Assembly: GCF_022267555.1 (NCBI RefSeq)
Contig: NZ_CP073586.1
Coordinates: 372,001 to 436,000, forward strand
DNA: 64,000 nucleotides
Source of the DNA: Proteiniphilum propionicum
GTDB lineage: Bacteria; Bacteroidota; Bacteroidia; Bacteroidales; Dysgonomonadaceae
Direction: 5' to 3'
Below the pieces are notes generated by a model, which worked only from the letters and a program-made list of their open reading frames with translations, made no database searches and was not told the DNA's origin. The translations under genes were made by a program, and so were the position numbers. Within the stretch, counting starts at the first letter, position 1. Every line of letters begins with the position of its first letter. Shown piece after piece: positions 36,599-45,890 of this stretch.

Positions 36599-37426
36599 AT
36601 GGCAGAGAAAGAAATGTCCTTTTGGGATCATCTGGAGGAGTTTAGATGGACGCTGATTCGCATTATCGTAGCTGTTATAGTATTCTCCATTGCTGGCTTT
36701 ATTATAATCCCCAAGATCTTTGATTCAATAATTCTCGCGCCACGATCGTCAGATTTTATCACCTACAGGCTTTTTGAAAAAGCAGGAGAGTACCTTCCTT
36801 TTATGCCTGATTTCTCCGCCGGGTCATTCAACGTGGAAATCCTCAACATCAACATGATAACACAGTTCATGACCTATATCTCCACCTCATTTTCATTCGG
36901 CGTTCTGTGCACTATTCCCTATATATTGTATGAGTTGTGGAGGTTTGTCAGCCCGGCTCTGTACGAACACGAAGCCAAGGGGATAAAAACCGCTTTCGGA
37001 TTCGGAGGTGTAATGTTCGTCATTGGATGCCTTGTAGGTTATTTTATTGTTTTCCCTCTGATATTCCGTTTTCTCATCACTTTTGAGCTGAGTGAATCTA
37101 TCGAGAACATGATCTCACTTGATTCGTACATGAACAACTTCTACACCCTCATACTGGTGATGGGGCTGGTTTTTGAGCTGCCACTGGTATTCTGGCTGTT
37201 ATCGAAGCTGGGACTTATCTATCGATCTTTCTTCCGCAAATACCGCCGTCATGCCATTGTAGGCTCACTGCTGGCAGCTGCATTAATCACTCCTTCCGGC
37301 GATCCATTCTCTCTTTTCGTAGTAACAATACCTATCTATATGCTATGGGAAATCAGTGCCTTTGTGGTTAAAAAAGATCCTCCAGAAGAGGAGGAGGAAG
37401 AGGACCTTCCGGTGCTGTTCGAGTAA
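36599..37426 (+). CDS. tatC: Twin-arginine translocase subunit TatC
   Basis: A 275-residue inner-membrane receptor for twin-arginine signal peptides. The N-terminal hallmark MSFWDHLEEFRWTLIRI carries the conserved Glu residues that bind the RR motif. Six membrane segments follow, with SPALYEHEAKG in the conserved periplasmic/cytoplasmic loop and ALITPSGDPFSLFVVTIPIYMLWEIS at the last helices. The C-terminus is highly acidic (PPEEEEEEDLP). It lies 109 bases after tatA in the same direction, presumably co-transcribed. Confidence 0.96.
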   Translation: MAEKEMSFWDHLEEFRWTLIRIIVAVIVFSIAGFIIIPKIFDSIILAPRSSDFITYRLFEKAGEYLPFMPDFSAGSFNVEILNINMITQFMTYISTSFSFGVLCTIPYILYELWRFVSPALYEHEAKGIKTAFGFGGVMFVIGCLVGYFIVFPLIFRFLITFELSESIENMISLDSYMNNFYTLILVMGLVFELPLVFWLLSKLGLIYRSFFRKYRRHAIVGSLLAAALITPSGDPFSLFVVTIPIYMLWEISAFVVKKDPPEEEEEEDLPVLFE

Positions 37427-37485
37427 AAGAGCTCCCTTTAAATCAATAAAGCCTTAACACTGAGAAAAGTAAAAGGCGCAGCCGG

Positions 37486-37866
37486 CTATCTGCCGGTACT
37501 TGAAACCGCTCTTCCAAAAGGTGTTAGCGCCAGCCTCATCAGTTTAAAGTGCTGATTCCCGAAAGGAATTCCGATAATGGTGATGTAAAAAAGCAGGCCT
37601 AACAACAAATGAGTCAGCACGATGGGAAGTCCGCCCACAAAAAACCAGATCACATTCATAAGCATGGAAAGACAGCCTGAGGAAGATTCATTGTGAACAA
37701 TCTTTTTTCCGAAGGGCCACAAAGCTACCTCTGCCAGCTTCAGCGACTGAAGTCCGAAAGGTATGCCAACGATGGTAATCATCAGCGCCAAGCTACCCAT
37801 TATATATTCGATGGCAATAAGTGCCCCGCCGAAAACAACCCAGATGATATTTCCTATTGTCTTCAC
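37486..37866 (-). CDS. YccF-domain inner-membrane protein
   Basis: A 126-residue protein with two tandem YccF motifs (about 5-55 and 70-120), each with a hydrophobic hairpin and the pattern IxxxGIPFGxQxxKLxxxALxPFG. The two copies are IVGIPFGLQSLKLAEVALWPFG and IIGIPFGNQHFKLMRLALTPFG. About four membrane segments are expected. The function is unknown. Its start overlaps the stop codon of the RidA gene by 4 bases, so the two are co-translated. Confidence 0.88.
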   Translation of the reverse strand: MKTIGNIIWVVFGGALIAIEYIMGSLALMITIVGIPFGLQSLKLAEVALWPFGKKIVHNESSSGCLSMLMNVIWFFVGGLPIVLTHLLLGLLFYITIIGIPFGNQHFKLMRLALTPFGRAVSSTGR

Positions 37867-38240
37867 TTCACTGCAATTACCTCTATTTCCACCATCGCGT
37901 TCTTGGGAAGAGATTTAACCGCGAAGGCCGAACGTGCAGGGAATGTGCCACTAAACTGAGTTGCATATACTTCGTTCATATCGCCGAAAAGCGACATATC
38001 CTCCAGGAAAACAGTCGATTTGACAATATTATCCATATTCAATCCCACTTCTGCAAGAATGGAGCGGATATTATTGAATACCTGTCCGGTCTGTTCTTTT
38101 ATTCCGCCGGCAACAAATTCACCGGTTAAAGGATCAATGGGCAGTTGTCCCGACAGGAACACCAATCCTTTAGCTTCAACAGCTTGACTATATGGGCCAA
38201 TAGCTGCAGGAGCTTTTTCTGTAGAAATTACTTTTTTCAT
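37863..38240 (-). CDS. RidA-family reactive intermediate deaminase
   Basis: A 125-residue protein of the RidA/YjgF/UK114 family, which hydrolyses reactive enamine/imine intermediates from PLP enzymes. Key features are AIGPYSQAVEAKGLVFLSGQLPIDPLTG, the trimer-site segment KSTVFLEDMSLFGDMNEVYATQFSG and the substrate-binding Arg in FPARSAFAVKSLPKNAMVEIEVIA. Length is normal and no residue appears missing. It is the first gene of a pair with the YccF-domain gene (ATGA overlap). Confidence 0.95.
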   Translation of the reverse strand: MKKVISTEKAPAAIGPYSQAVEAKGLVFLSGQLPIDPLTGEFVAGGIKEQTGQVFNNIRSILAEVGLNMDNIVKSTVFLEDMSLFGDMNEVYATQFSGTFPARSAFAVKSLPKNAMVEIEVIAVK

Positions 38241-38480
38241 TTTTATATGTATTTATAACCAATAATACTAAGGCAAATATTTTTTTAAACTGCAAACAAT
38301 CACAGATAAACGTCAAAAAAAGCATCAATAAACCCAAATTTTCTGCAGTAAATGAACTATCTTATATACCGTAACTTTATTACCCACTGTTAAAACAACA
38401 ATAAGCAACACCATACAAATATGTTAATCAGCGTTCAAATTCAACGAGCATTTGTCACATATCGTCATAATACTGTCACT

Positions 38481-39221
38481 CTACATTAATTTTCTCTGTC
38501 TGATCACCTCGTAAATTAATACTCCGGCAGCCACAGATACGTTGAGAGACTGAATGGTACCAAATTGTGGAATTTTAATCAATTCGTCACAGATACGAAG
38601 ATGTTCCGGTGCAATACCGGCATCTTCCGCTCCCATCACTATTGCTGTAGGCACCGAAAGATCTGTCCCGGTATAAAAGTTCGCCGCTTTTTCCGTTGCA
38701 GCTACCACCTTTATTCCACTGTTCCTAAGGAAAAGTATCGCCTCTTTCAGGTTCTGTTCTCTGCAAACAGGAATAGTATGTAATGCCCCTGCCGATGTTT
38801 TAACAGCATCGGCATTCACCGACACGCTTCCTCTTGCAGGGATAACTATAGCATCCACACCCGCAACCTCGCAGGTGCGGGCTATAGCACCGAAATTACG
38901 GACATCGGTCAATCCGTCCAGTACTATAATCAATGGATTTCTTCCCTCTTCATAGAGCAGCGGTACAATATTTTCCAGTTTCTGGTAGGTTACTGCCGAT
39001 GTAAAGGCAACAACCCCCTGATGGTTCTTTCTGGTAATACGGTCTATCCGTTCCACCGGGACCCTCTTCATAGGAATCTCATATCTTCGTAACTGTTGTT
39101 GAAGTTCAGAGAACAGCTCTCCAGCTAGCTCACGCTTTACCAGCACTTTGTCAATATCTTTCCCCGCTTCCACAGCCTCAATCACGGCACGGATGCCAAA
39201 AATCATCTCTTTTTCTCTCAT
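38481..39221 (-). CDS. rlmB: 23S rRNA (guanosine-2'-O-)-methyltransferase RlmB-type, SpoU family
   Basis: A 246-residue SPOUT methyltransferase. The N-terminal substrate-binding domain (MIFGIRAVIEAVEAGKDIDKVLVKREL) is followed by the trefoil-knot domain. Motifs are LDGLTDVRNFGAIARTCEVAGVDAIVIP, IVMGAEDAGIAPEHLRICDELIKIP and the C-terminal knot QSLNVSVAAGVLIYEVIRQR. It methylates the ribose of a guanosine in 23S rRNA. The ATG at 39221 is preferred over one eight codons upstream because MREKEMIFGIRA matches the family start. It follows recN with 30 bases between. Confidence 0.92.
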   Translation of the reverse strand: MREKEMIFGIRAVIEAVEAGKDIDKVLVKRELAGELFSELQQQLRRYEIPMKRVPVERIDRITRKNHQGVVAFTSAVTYQKLENIVPLLYEEGRNPLIIVLDGLTDVRNFGAIARTCEVAGVDAIVIPARGSVSVNADAVKTSAGALHTIPVCREQNLKEAILFLRNSGIKVVAATEKAANFYTGTDLSVPTAIVMGAEDAGIAPEHLRICDELIKIPQFGTIQSLNVSVAAGVLIYEVIRQRKLM

Positions 39222-39251
39222 ACATTTTTTTCTTTTCAAATACAACCGCCT

Positions 39252-40916
39252 TCAATCTGTAACACCCAGCATCACCCGTGCATTCTCTACCGCCTGGCTC
39301 GATACCTCAGCACCACTCAGCATCCGCGCAACTTCATTCACCCGCTCCTCCCTGTTCAACTCTTTTATATGTGTAGATACCGCATCGTCAGTCTCTTTTT
39401 TGTATACCACAAAATGTGTATGCCCCTTGGACGCAATTTGCGGCAGATGCGTGATGCCTATCACCTGCATCTTTTTGCTCATCTCTTCCATAATAGTTCC
39501 CACCCTGTCGGCAACTTCACCCGACGTACCTGTGTCAATCTCGTCAAAAATAATGGTTGGCAACGCGGTTGCTCCTGCTATCATCGCCTTTATGCAGAGC
39601 ATCAGTCGTGATATCTCTCCCCCTGAAGCAATATCCGAGACCGGCTGCAACGAACTGTTTTTATTTGAAGAGAACAGAAACTGCACATTGTCCGCACCCG
39701 TTTCATCCGGGCTCATTCTGCGCTTGAAGTCGCACCTGAACCGGGTGTTGGGCATTCTCAGGTAGGCCAGCCTCTCCATAATCCCTTTTTCAATTCCGGG
39801 TGCCGCCACCTGCCTCTTTTTGCTCAACTGCGATGCTTTAGCAAGCATCGTCTCCCTTTTTCTCTCTGTTTCCTTCTCTAAGCCAGTCAGCCGTTCATCG
39901 AGCGAATCAATATTCTTCAGCCTCAGTGCCATTTCATTGCGAAGGTTAATCAGCTCTTCTACCGTGGTGACAGAGTGTTTCTTCTGGAGCTCATAAATGG
40001 TGCTGAGGCGATCTTCCAGCAGTTGTTGCTGTGCAGGATCAAACTCCACCTCCTCAAAATAACGCGAGGCCTCTTCACGCACATCTTTCAGGTCGATATA
40101 TGCCGACTCTACTCTCAGCGCAAGCTCCTTAGCTTTGGGATATACTTTATCTATGTCTTGAAGAGCATCTCTTACCGAACGCAACATCGTTTCCACGTTC
40201 TGTTCATCACCCGAAAGATTAGAAGTAACAGAAAAAAGTGCCGACTTAATCTCTTCGGAATGGGTGATAGCCTCGAGTTCCTGCTCTAATAGTTCCTGCT
40301 CCCCTGCTTGCAGAGCAGCCTCTGTCAATGCGGTGTATTGAAACCTAATGTAATCCTCCTCCTCTTTATTTCTTCTGGACTCCTCCCGTAAATCGTTCAA
40401 TGCTTTTTCCGAGGCACGATATTCAGCAAACGCTTCCCTGTAATCCTCACTTTCTTCCGCAGTACCGGCAAGCACATCCACAACATTCAACTGAAACAGA
40501 TTATCGTTCAACGAAAGATTCTGATGTTGGGAATGTATATCGATAAGCCTGTCCCCCAATCCTTTCAGATCGTTCAGATAGACAGGCGAATCATTCACGA
40601 ATGCACGTGATTTCCCGTTCAGCCAAATTTCACGGCGTAATATACATTCATCACCTTCGTAAACCCAATCGAGTTCATCAAAAAAAGGCTTTAACCCATA
40701 ACTTGATATATTGAAAACACCTTCTATTACACACTTTGTTTCGTCCTGCTTAATATTTCGTGCATCGGCACGTTGTCCAAGGATAAGAGACAATGCACCC
40801 AGAATAATGGATTTACCCGCACCTGTCTCGCCTGTAATCACTGAAAAGCCTGAATCGAAGGTAATATTCAGCGAATCGATTAGTGCATAATTCTGTATTG
40901 ATAACGATTTTAACAT
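39252..40916 (-). CDS. recN: DNA repair protein RecN
   Basis: A 554-residue SMC-like ATPase for double-strand break repair. The Walker A motif GETGAGKSIILGALSLILG is at about 29-47. Long coiled coils occupy about 150-360 (many Glu/Leu heptads), interrupted by the RecN lobe. The ABC signature SGGEISRLMLCIKAMI, Walker B PTIIFDEIDTGTSGEVADRVG and the C-terminal VIGITHLPQIASKGHTHFVVYK are intact. Its start is 10 bases from the DUF4835 stop, in the series PorE, DUF4835, RecN, RlmB. Confidence 0.97.
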   Translation of the reverse strand: MLKSLSIQNYALIDSLNITFDSGFSVITGETGAGKSIILGALSLILGQRADARNIKQDETKCVIEGVFNISSYGLKPFFDELDWVYEGDECILRREIWLNGKSRAFVNDSPVYLNDLKGLGDRLIDIHSQHQNLSLNDNLFQLNVVDVLAGTAEESEDYREAFAEYRASEKALNDLREESRRNKEEEDYIRFQYTALTEAALQAGEQELLEQELEAITHSEEIKSALFSVTSNLSGDEQNVETMLRSVRDALQDIDKVYPKAKELALRVESAYIDLKDVREEASRYFEEVEFDPAQQQLLEDRLSTIYELQKKHSVTTVEELINLRNEMALRLKNIDSLDERLTGLEKETERKRETMLAKASQLSKKRQVAAPGIEKGIMERLAYLRMPNTRFRCDFKRRMSPDETGADNVQFLFSSNKNSSLQPVSDIASGGEISRLMLCIKAMIAGATALPTIIFDEIDTGTSGEVADRVGTIMEEMSKKMQVIGITHLPQIASKGHTHFVVYKKETDDAVSTHIKELNREERVNEVARMLSGAEVSSQAVENARVMLGVTD

Positions 40917-40925
40917 ATACTCCTT

Positions 40926-41831
40926 TTATCTCAACTTGTTAAGCTCCACTCTATGCGTGGGGTAGACCTCGTTCATCACACTGTAAACCTGCTGTTTCAT
41001 CTGTAGATCTGCCTCTGAAAAAATATCCACAAGCTCATGCAGCTTTGCATCACCGAAAAGGAGGATCAATACTGATTCCGGCCTCTGTTTGTAAAGCAAC
41101 GGTATAAGCACTAATGATGAAGCTATTTTCTCCTGTCCTTCGCGGATATCACCGGCCATCCGGTCCAGCCCCCCGCTGTGATAATCGTACCACATCTGCC
41201 GGTATTTTGATTGTGAGCCATCATTAAATGCAGCAGCCATGATATAACGGCTCCGGTTGTTACCCGAAGTCTCCCACCCACTCCAGCCATAGGATTGCAC
41301 TCCCGTAGCAATCACCTCCATCTGCCGGAAGCATGCAGTGCCTCCAAGTGAGGATCTGGAATCGAGGTCCAGCCCTATAATAAGATAAACATACCATGCT
41401 ATGACCGCTGTCAGGTTTCCCTGAATAAAGGTCGGGTCGAAGTCGAGAGGCTGATACTCTCTGTAATCGAACTCGAACTGCCTGTCACGCAGGTTAAGCA
41501 AAGGAGAATAGCGATTGCTGTTTAGTACAGTGCGGTGCGACTGCACATAAAGCTCTCCCCTGAAAGAGCCTGAAGGGAGCATTTCCGTGACGATAAGGTT
41601 AAAAGAGCACTTTATCCGTTCACTCTCCCCGTAATGGGCTTCAGTCCATCTTCTGCCGTTAATAAAGGTATGCAACGCATTTTCGAGTGAGACAAACAGC
41701 TGCCTGTTTGCCCCCTGAACAGCAGAGCTGTTCACCTTCACCGTAGCATTCACCTCCTGCGCGGAGAGTGGATATACACCTACCGCACAGAATATCCCTA
41801 AAAACAGATATTCCCAAAATGCCTTAATCAT
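40926..41831 (-). CDS. DUF4835 family protein, PorD-like type IX secretion component
   Basis: A 301-residue exported protein with signal MIKAFWEYLFLGIFCAVGVYPLSAQ, cleaved after Ala-Gln. The mature part matches DUF4835, with ENALHTFINGRRWTEAHYGESERIKCSFNLIV, PLLNLRDRQFEFDYREYQPLDFDPTFIQGNLTAVIAWYVYLIIGLDLDS and the C-terminal VYPTHRVELNKLR. Family members were linked to type IX secretion as PorD. The PorE-like gene directly upstream on the same strand agrees with that. The molecular role is unknown. Confidence 0.85.
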   Translation of the reverse strand: MIKAFWEYLFLGIFCAVGVYPLSAQEVNATVKVNSSAVQGANRQLFVSLENALHTFINGRRWTEAHYGESERIKCSFNLIVTEMLPSGSFRGELYVQSHRTVLNSNRYSPLLNLRDRQFEFDYREYQPLDFDPTFIQGNLTAVIAWYVYLIIGLDLDSRSSLGGTACFRQMEVIATGVQSYGWSGWETSGNNRSRYIMAAAFNDGSQSKYRQMWYDYHSGGLDRMAGDIREGQEKIASSLVLIPLLYKQRPESVLILLFGDAKLHELVDIFSEADLQMKQQVYSVMNEVYPTHRVELNKLR

Positions 41832-42049
41832 TTTCTTATAGCAGATATTACAGTCAAAACATTTGCGAAGCCTTCAACAAACAAAAATACACATTATTTC
41901 GGAGAATTCATTTTCCGTCAATTGATTTCTTTTCCACTGCTTGTTTCCACAATAAGCTGCCTGGAGTCTGGAATTTTCAGATTACTGCGACATAAAACCG
42001 GGTAGCTTTCACAAAAATCAAGTTTCATCCAGAAGCAGTTCTTCATAAT

Positions 42050-44023
42050 CTAAGGAGAAAAGAGCTCCAAGCCAATCACACGAAACTCTGTACGGCGATT
42101 AATCTGATCTGCGATAGCCTGCTGTTCCGGAGTAAGTCGCCTTATGAAATCGTCAGAAAGGAGATCCCCCTCATTCAGAAAATCATATCTGGAAGCTATA
42201 TTTTTGTTCACCCTTTTCGGTTGTGTTTTCCCGTATCCTACTGCCGAAAGCCTGTTCCTGTCTATGTTGTGTTCGGCCAGATAATCTACTACCGACTGTG
42301 CACGACGCTGCGAGAGCTGCCGGTTATAGTCGTCTCCTCCCTTCCTGTCAGTATGTGCCGAAAGCTCAACCAATATTTCCGTATGTTCATTCAGCAGAGC
42401 TATAAGCCCACTCAGCTCCTCTATCGCTTCAGGACGAAGGGCAGCCCGGTCGAAGTCGTAAAGAATATTTTCAAGGATAACAGGCTTATTATAGGGAACC
42501 ATCTCGAAATCCACATAATAGAGTGTATCCTTCTCAACAGAAGCTGTCCGAAGGCTTTTTTTTTGATTTAGAAAACCTTCGGCACTTGCCATAAACAGAT
42601 ATTCCACCCCTCTTTTTGCTTTAAGCCGATACTCTCCCTGCCGGTTAGTTGTGAATTGGTGCTGCGAGCCGTCACTCCCTACAACGGCAATTACAGCATC
42701 CGGAATAAACTCATCATTGCAATCAACCACAAACCCTTCAATAACGGTATTTACATCCGTATATTCAAAAGAATAGATATGGTCATAACCACGTGCATCA
42801 TCCCGGTTAGAACTGAAAAAGCCTTTCTCCGCTCCCTGTTCGAAAGTGATTCCAAAGTCGTCAGCCGAAGAGTTTAGCGGCGGCTTCAAGTTGTTCACCT
42901 CCCATTTTCCCTTCTCTCCCGACCAGTTTGCCACAAAAAGATCCAGTCCCCCCATTCCTGGATGGCCATCGGAAGAGAAGTAAAGGAGAGTATCGTTTCT
43001 CACATAAGGGAACATCTCATTTCCCCTTGAGTTAATTTCCGGACCAAGGTTTTCCACATAAAGCACTTCTCGGCTTTCCGTGATTGCGGCACGCCAGATA
43101 TCTTTTCCCCCATATCCGCCCGGCATATCAGACACAAAATAGAGAAACTGCCCCGATGGTGAAACAGCCGGATGTGCAAAAAGCGACAAAGAATCGTTTT
43201 CTGCAATTTTAAGAGGCTGACCCACAGTCCACGAGCCATTGACCCTTCTTGAATAATAGATTTCAGGGGTAGTAGGGGCCTCTTCATCTGCCAGGCTGAA
43301 TGTATAGTACATATATTCCCCGTCACTTGTGATAGTTGGCGTACCCTCATCGAAATCACCATTTATTTCAGTTTCAATACGTTTAGGTTTCTGCCATTCA
43401 CCCCGGACATTCTTCACAGAGAAAAAGAGATCGTTATACTTTATACCGGTAACGGGACTTCTCCCTCCAAGGGCATCGTCTCTCGATGAGGTAAAATAAA
43501 GGGTCTCATCGATATTAGCCAGCAAGGGGCTGAACTCTCCCCGCGGGGAATTGAAAATGTCCATCCTTTTTACCACATATCTGGCCGGGGTCCGTTTCAT
43601 GGCAACTGCAGAAACAGCACCATTAAGTCCACTTACCCCCAATGAATGGCCAGGCATCAATTTTAAAAACTCATGGTATGCCTCTACTGCTTCGTCGTAT
43701 TGCCCTTCCCTGTGCAACATCTGTGCGTAGTGAAGATACAGCATCGTGTCGGGGTATTCATAGCGAATGGCATTACCATAAGCGGTAACAGCACGTGCCG
43801 ACTGGTTGAGCATTCGATAGTTCTCCGCCATCTCAAACGCTACAACCCCCTTCATTGCACGCTGCTCGCGCGGCGTATTCCGGTAAAGATTCCTATAAGC
43901 CTCTCCCGCGGCATAATACTCACCACGCAGATAAAGCGACCTTGCATCGCTCAGGTTGACCTGATTACAGGAAATCATAAGAGACGCAACAATCAAGATA
44001 ATTGATATAATGCCTGGATTCAA
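42050..44023 (-). CDS. porE: PorE-like type IX secretion lipoprotein (TPR, PD40, OmpA)
   Basis: A 657-residue outer-membrane lipoprotein (lipobox Leu-Met-Ile-Ser-Cys19). Domain order matches PorE of Porphyromonas gingivalis. TPR repeats lie at about 25-130 (ARSLYLRGEYYAAGEAYRNLYR) and a WD40-like PD40 propeller at about 150-415 (FSPLLANIDETLYFTSSRDDA, then GGKDIWRA). A carboxypeptidase-regulatory-like domain at about 425-505 and a C-terminal OmpA peptidoglycan-binding domain at about 525-657 (LVELSAHTDRKGGDDYNRQLSQRRA) follow. It would anchor the secretion machinery to peptidoglycan. The name is given by architecture and neighbourhood. Confidence 0.82.
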   Translation of the reverse strand: MNPGIISIILIVASLMISCNQVNLSDARSLYLRGEYYAAGEAYRNLYRNTPREQRAMKGVVAFEMAENYRMLNQSARAVTAYGNAIRYEYPDTMLYLHYAQMLHREGQYDEAVEAYHEFLKLMPGHSLGVSGLNGAVSAVAMKRTPARYVVKRMDIFNSPRGEFSPLLANIDETLYFTSSRDDALGGRSPVTGIKYNDLFFSVKNVRGEWQKPKRIETEINGDFDEGTPTITSDGEYMYYTFSLADEEAPTTPEIYYSRRVNGSWTVGQPLKIAENDSLSLFAHPAVSPSGQFLYFVSDMPGGYGGKDIWRAAITESREVLYVENLGPEINSRGNEMFPYVRNDTLLYFSSDGHPGMGGLDLFVANWSGEKGKWEVNNLKPPLNSSADDFGITFEQGAEKGFFSSNRDDARGYDHIYSFEYTDVNTVIEGFVVDCNDEFIPDAVIAVVGSDGSQHQFTTNRQGEYRLKAKRGVEYLFMASAEGFLNQKKSLRTASVEKDTLYYVDFEMVPYNKPVILENILYDFDRAALRPEAIEELSGLIALLNEHTEILVELSAHTDRKGGDDYNRQLSQRRAQSVVDYLAEHNIDRNRLSAVGYGKTQPKRVNKNIASRYDFLNEGDLLSDDFIRRLTPEQQAIADQINRRTEFRVIGLELFSP

Positions 44024-44072
44024 AACTGCATTTTTAGCGTAAACTTATTTATGTATAGATGCGAAATTTGAA

Positions 44073-45590
44073 TTACTGATGTTCGGGCCTGAGAAGGTCG
44101 TTCACCGTTTTCACCGGGTTAAAAGTGCTGATAGGTACCTCCACGAAGATCGTGTTCCAGTCGCTCATGGCCCCGTTCCATAACCCCGGCAACTCAAGAG
44201 CCTTCAGCTCTTTTCCGTTCTTCGATTTGTAAGATATAAAACCTGTATTCCGATCCACAAAATCTGTCAGATTGAACTTATTCCCGTTATAACTCTTCAC
44301 ACCACAGACCACATCCACGGGATTAAAATGGGACCCGTTTTTGAATGCTTCCATTGCACCGGCATTATCCTTGTCAATCTGAGAGCTTTCCAGTATCTGA
44401 GGTGATGCCGTTCCATCGGGATTGACCGCAATAAACGGGCCTCCACCCGGTTCACCGACATTTTTCACCATTCCGCACACACGGAACGGGCGGTCGAGCT
44501 TCCTTTTCAAATACTCTTTCAACTCATCTACCGACGCGAACTCTCCAGGGTGAGAGACAGAGAGTTCATTTTCGGTGAAGGCCAGCATCTCCTGCATTTC
44601 ATTTTCAACAATATTCCCCGACTCCAACCTATTCAAATAATCGTAAGCACGTTGCTGCAGGGTTACCAGAATGCCTGCCAAAAGCCTTTTATAATGTGCT
44701 TCATTATCTTTTAACCTGTCGGGTACGACATTGTCAATATTTTTGATAAAGATGATATCTGAATCGATATCGTTCAGGTTCTCAATCAATGCGCCATGCC
44801 CTCCCGGCCTGAACAGCAGAGCCCCATCCTCGTCACGGAAAGGTTTATTGTTCATATCAACAGCTATTGTATCAGTATTAGGTTTCTGAATACTAAATGA
44901 TACAGAGATGGATGTGTCAAGTTTTATTTCGTAGATCAACTTTCTTGCTGCCACCAGCTTCTCAAACATCTGCCTATGTTCTTCAGAAACTGTAAAATGT
45001 ATATTAACACTACCATCTGCATTTTTGGCATACAATGTTCCTTCAAAAAGATGCTCACCAACAGGCGTACGGTTTTCATCGGGATAGCTGTGAAACAGGA
45101 GAAGTCCTTTGGGCATATTACCATAATCCAATCCTTCGGGACGAAGCAAGGCTTCCACCACATCTTTGTAACGTCCCTCGTTACACAATGAGCCGGCATC
45201 TTTGCCGAACATCTCCTTACATGTCTTATCGAGAGAATCAAAGAATGCAAACTCTTTTAAACCGCTGAAAAAGTTTTTTTCAAATGAGGTTGTTGGCACA
45301 TCATAATCTGCATCGACGAAAGCAAACAGATCTTTGAACATCCTGCTGGCTGCACCCGATGCTGGAACAAACTTAGTAACCTTCTTGTCGCCTTTAAGGA
45401 AGTCATTCCAGGTCTTCAGGAAAGACTCTTCCTCATCTTTACTCACTCTCATGATTCCTTTACCCACTGATGCAGCTGCAACAATGGGCAGGAAAGGAAA
45501 CCCGGTAATAAAAAAATTCAACTGTTCATCTGTTTGAGCCTGTTGTATCCCCTTCTCCTGCAGTTGTTTTAAATCTTGTTTTGAATACAT
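44073..45590 (-). CDS. DUF4301 family protein
   Basis: A 505-residue, apparently cytoplasmic protein without signal or membrane segments. It matches the DUF4301 family, with KFVPASGAASRMFKDLFAF, KGLLLFHSYPDENRTPVGEHLFEG, LLFRPGGHGALIENLNDIDSDIIFIKNIDNVVPD and FRVCGMVKNVGEPGGGPFIA. The nucleotidyltransferase-like pattern (small Gly-rich loop near residue 90, Asp-rich central strand) suggests a sugar-nucleotide or related enzyme, but the function is not established. A minus-strand -7 box (TATCTTTG, 45679-45672) may start its transcript. PorE lies 49 bases downstream. Confidence 0.82.
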   Translation of the reverse strand: MYSKQDLKQLQEKGIQQAQTDEQLNFFITGFPFLPIVAAASVGKGIMRVSKDEEESFLKTWNDFLKGDKKVTKFVPASGAASRMFKDLFAFVDADYDVPTTSFEKNFFSGLKEFAFFDSLDKTCKEMFGKDAGSLCNEGRYKDVVEALLRPEGLDYGNMPKGLLLFHSYPDENRTPVGEHLFEGTLYAKNADGSVNIHFTVSEEHRQMFEKLVAARKLIYEIKLDTSISVSFSIQKPNTDTIAVDMNNKPFRDEDGALLFRPGGHGALIENLNDIDSDIIFIKNIDNVVPDRLKDNEAHYKRLLAGILVTLQQRAYDYLNRLESGNIVENEMQEMLAFTENELSVSHPGEFASVDELKEYLKRKLDRPFRVCGMVKNVGEPGGGPFIAVNPDGTASPQILESSQIDKDNAGAMEAFKNGSHFNPVDVVCGVKSYNGNKFNLTDFVDRNTGFISYKSKNGKELKALELPGLWNGAMSDWNTIFVEVPISTFNPVKTVNDLLRPEHQ

Positions 45591-45671
45591 ATCAAATTGG
45601 GTTTAATATTTGCTAAATACAAAAATGATGCTCTACTGCCACGCCACAGCGTTATTTTGCAGACACTCTTT

Positions 45672-45679
45672 CAAAGATA
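45672..45679 (-). promoter_or_regulatory. Candidate -7 box of the DUF4301 gene
   Basis: The minus strand reads TATCTTTG, an exact TAnnTTTG match, about 80 bases upstream of the DUF4301 ATG. No good -33 TTTG is visible at the expected distance, so support is the single box and its location in the divergent region. Confidence 0.35.
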
Positions 45680-45820
45680 GAAAAAACTTCCTGATTGGAT
45701 CCATTAAGAAGAATAAAAATTTATCATTTGATACAAGTCAATCCGACATATTGGCAGAAAAACTATTTAACAGGAAAACTTGGCACAACATTTGAAAAAG
45801 GTATAGTGTAATCATAAATC

Positions 45821-45839
45821 CATCGGTACAAGACCGATG
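45821..45839 (+). promoter_or_regulatory. Hairpin in the dnaK leader
   Basis: CATCGGT and ACCGATG form a perfect 7-bp stem with the 5-base loop ACAAG, about 50 bases before the dnaK ATG. It is not followed by a T run, so it is not a terminator. It could be a protein-binding or mRNA-stability element. It is not a CIRCE site, whose arms are different and longer. Confidence 0.35.
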
Positions 45840-45890
45840 AAACATTTGATAAAAAGAAGAAACAGATAAAATTAAACATTATAATAAACT

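Noticed and set aside
41918-42046. 43-codon frame on the minus strand between PorE and DUF4835
   Set aside because: Cys- and Trp-containing but with no signal, no motif and no clear translation start context. Length is within chance expectation.
45610-45795. 61-codon frame between DUF4301 and dnaK
   Set aside because: No family resemblance, no promoter or start context. It lies in the divergent control region and overlaps the candidate DUF4301 -7 box.
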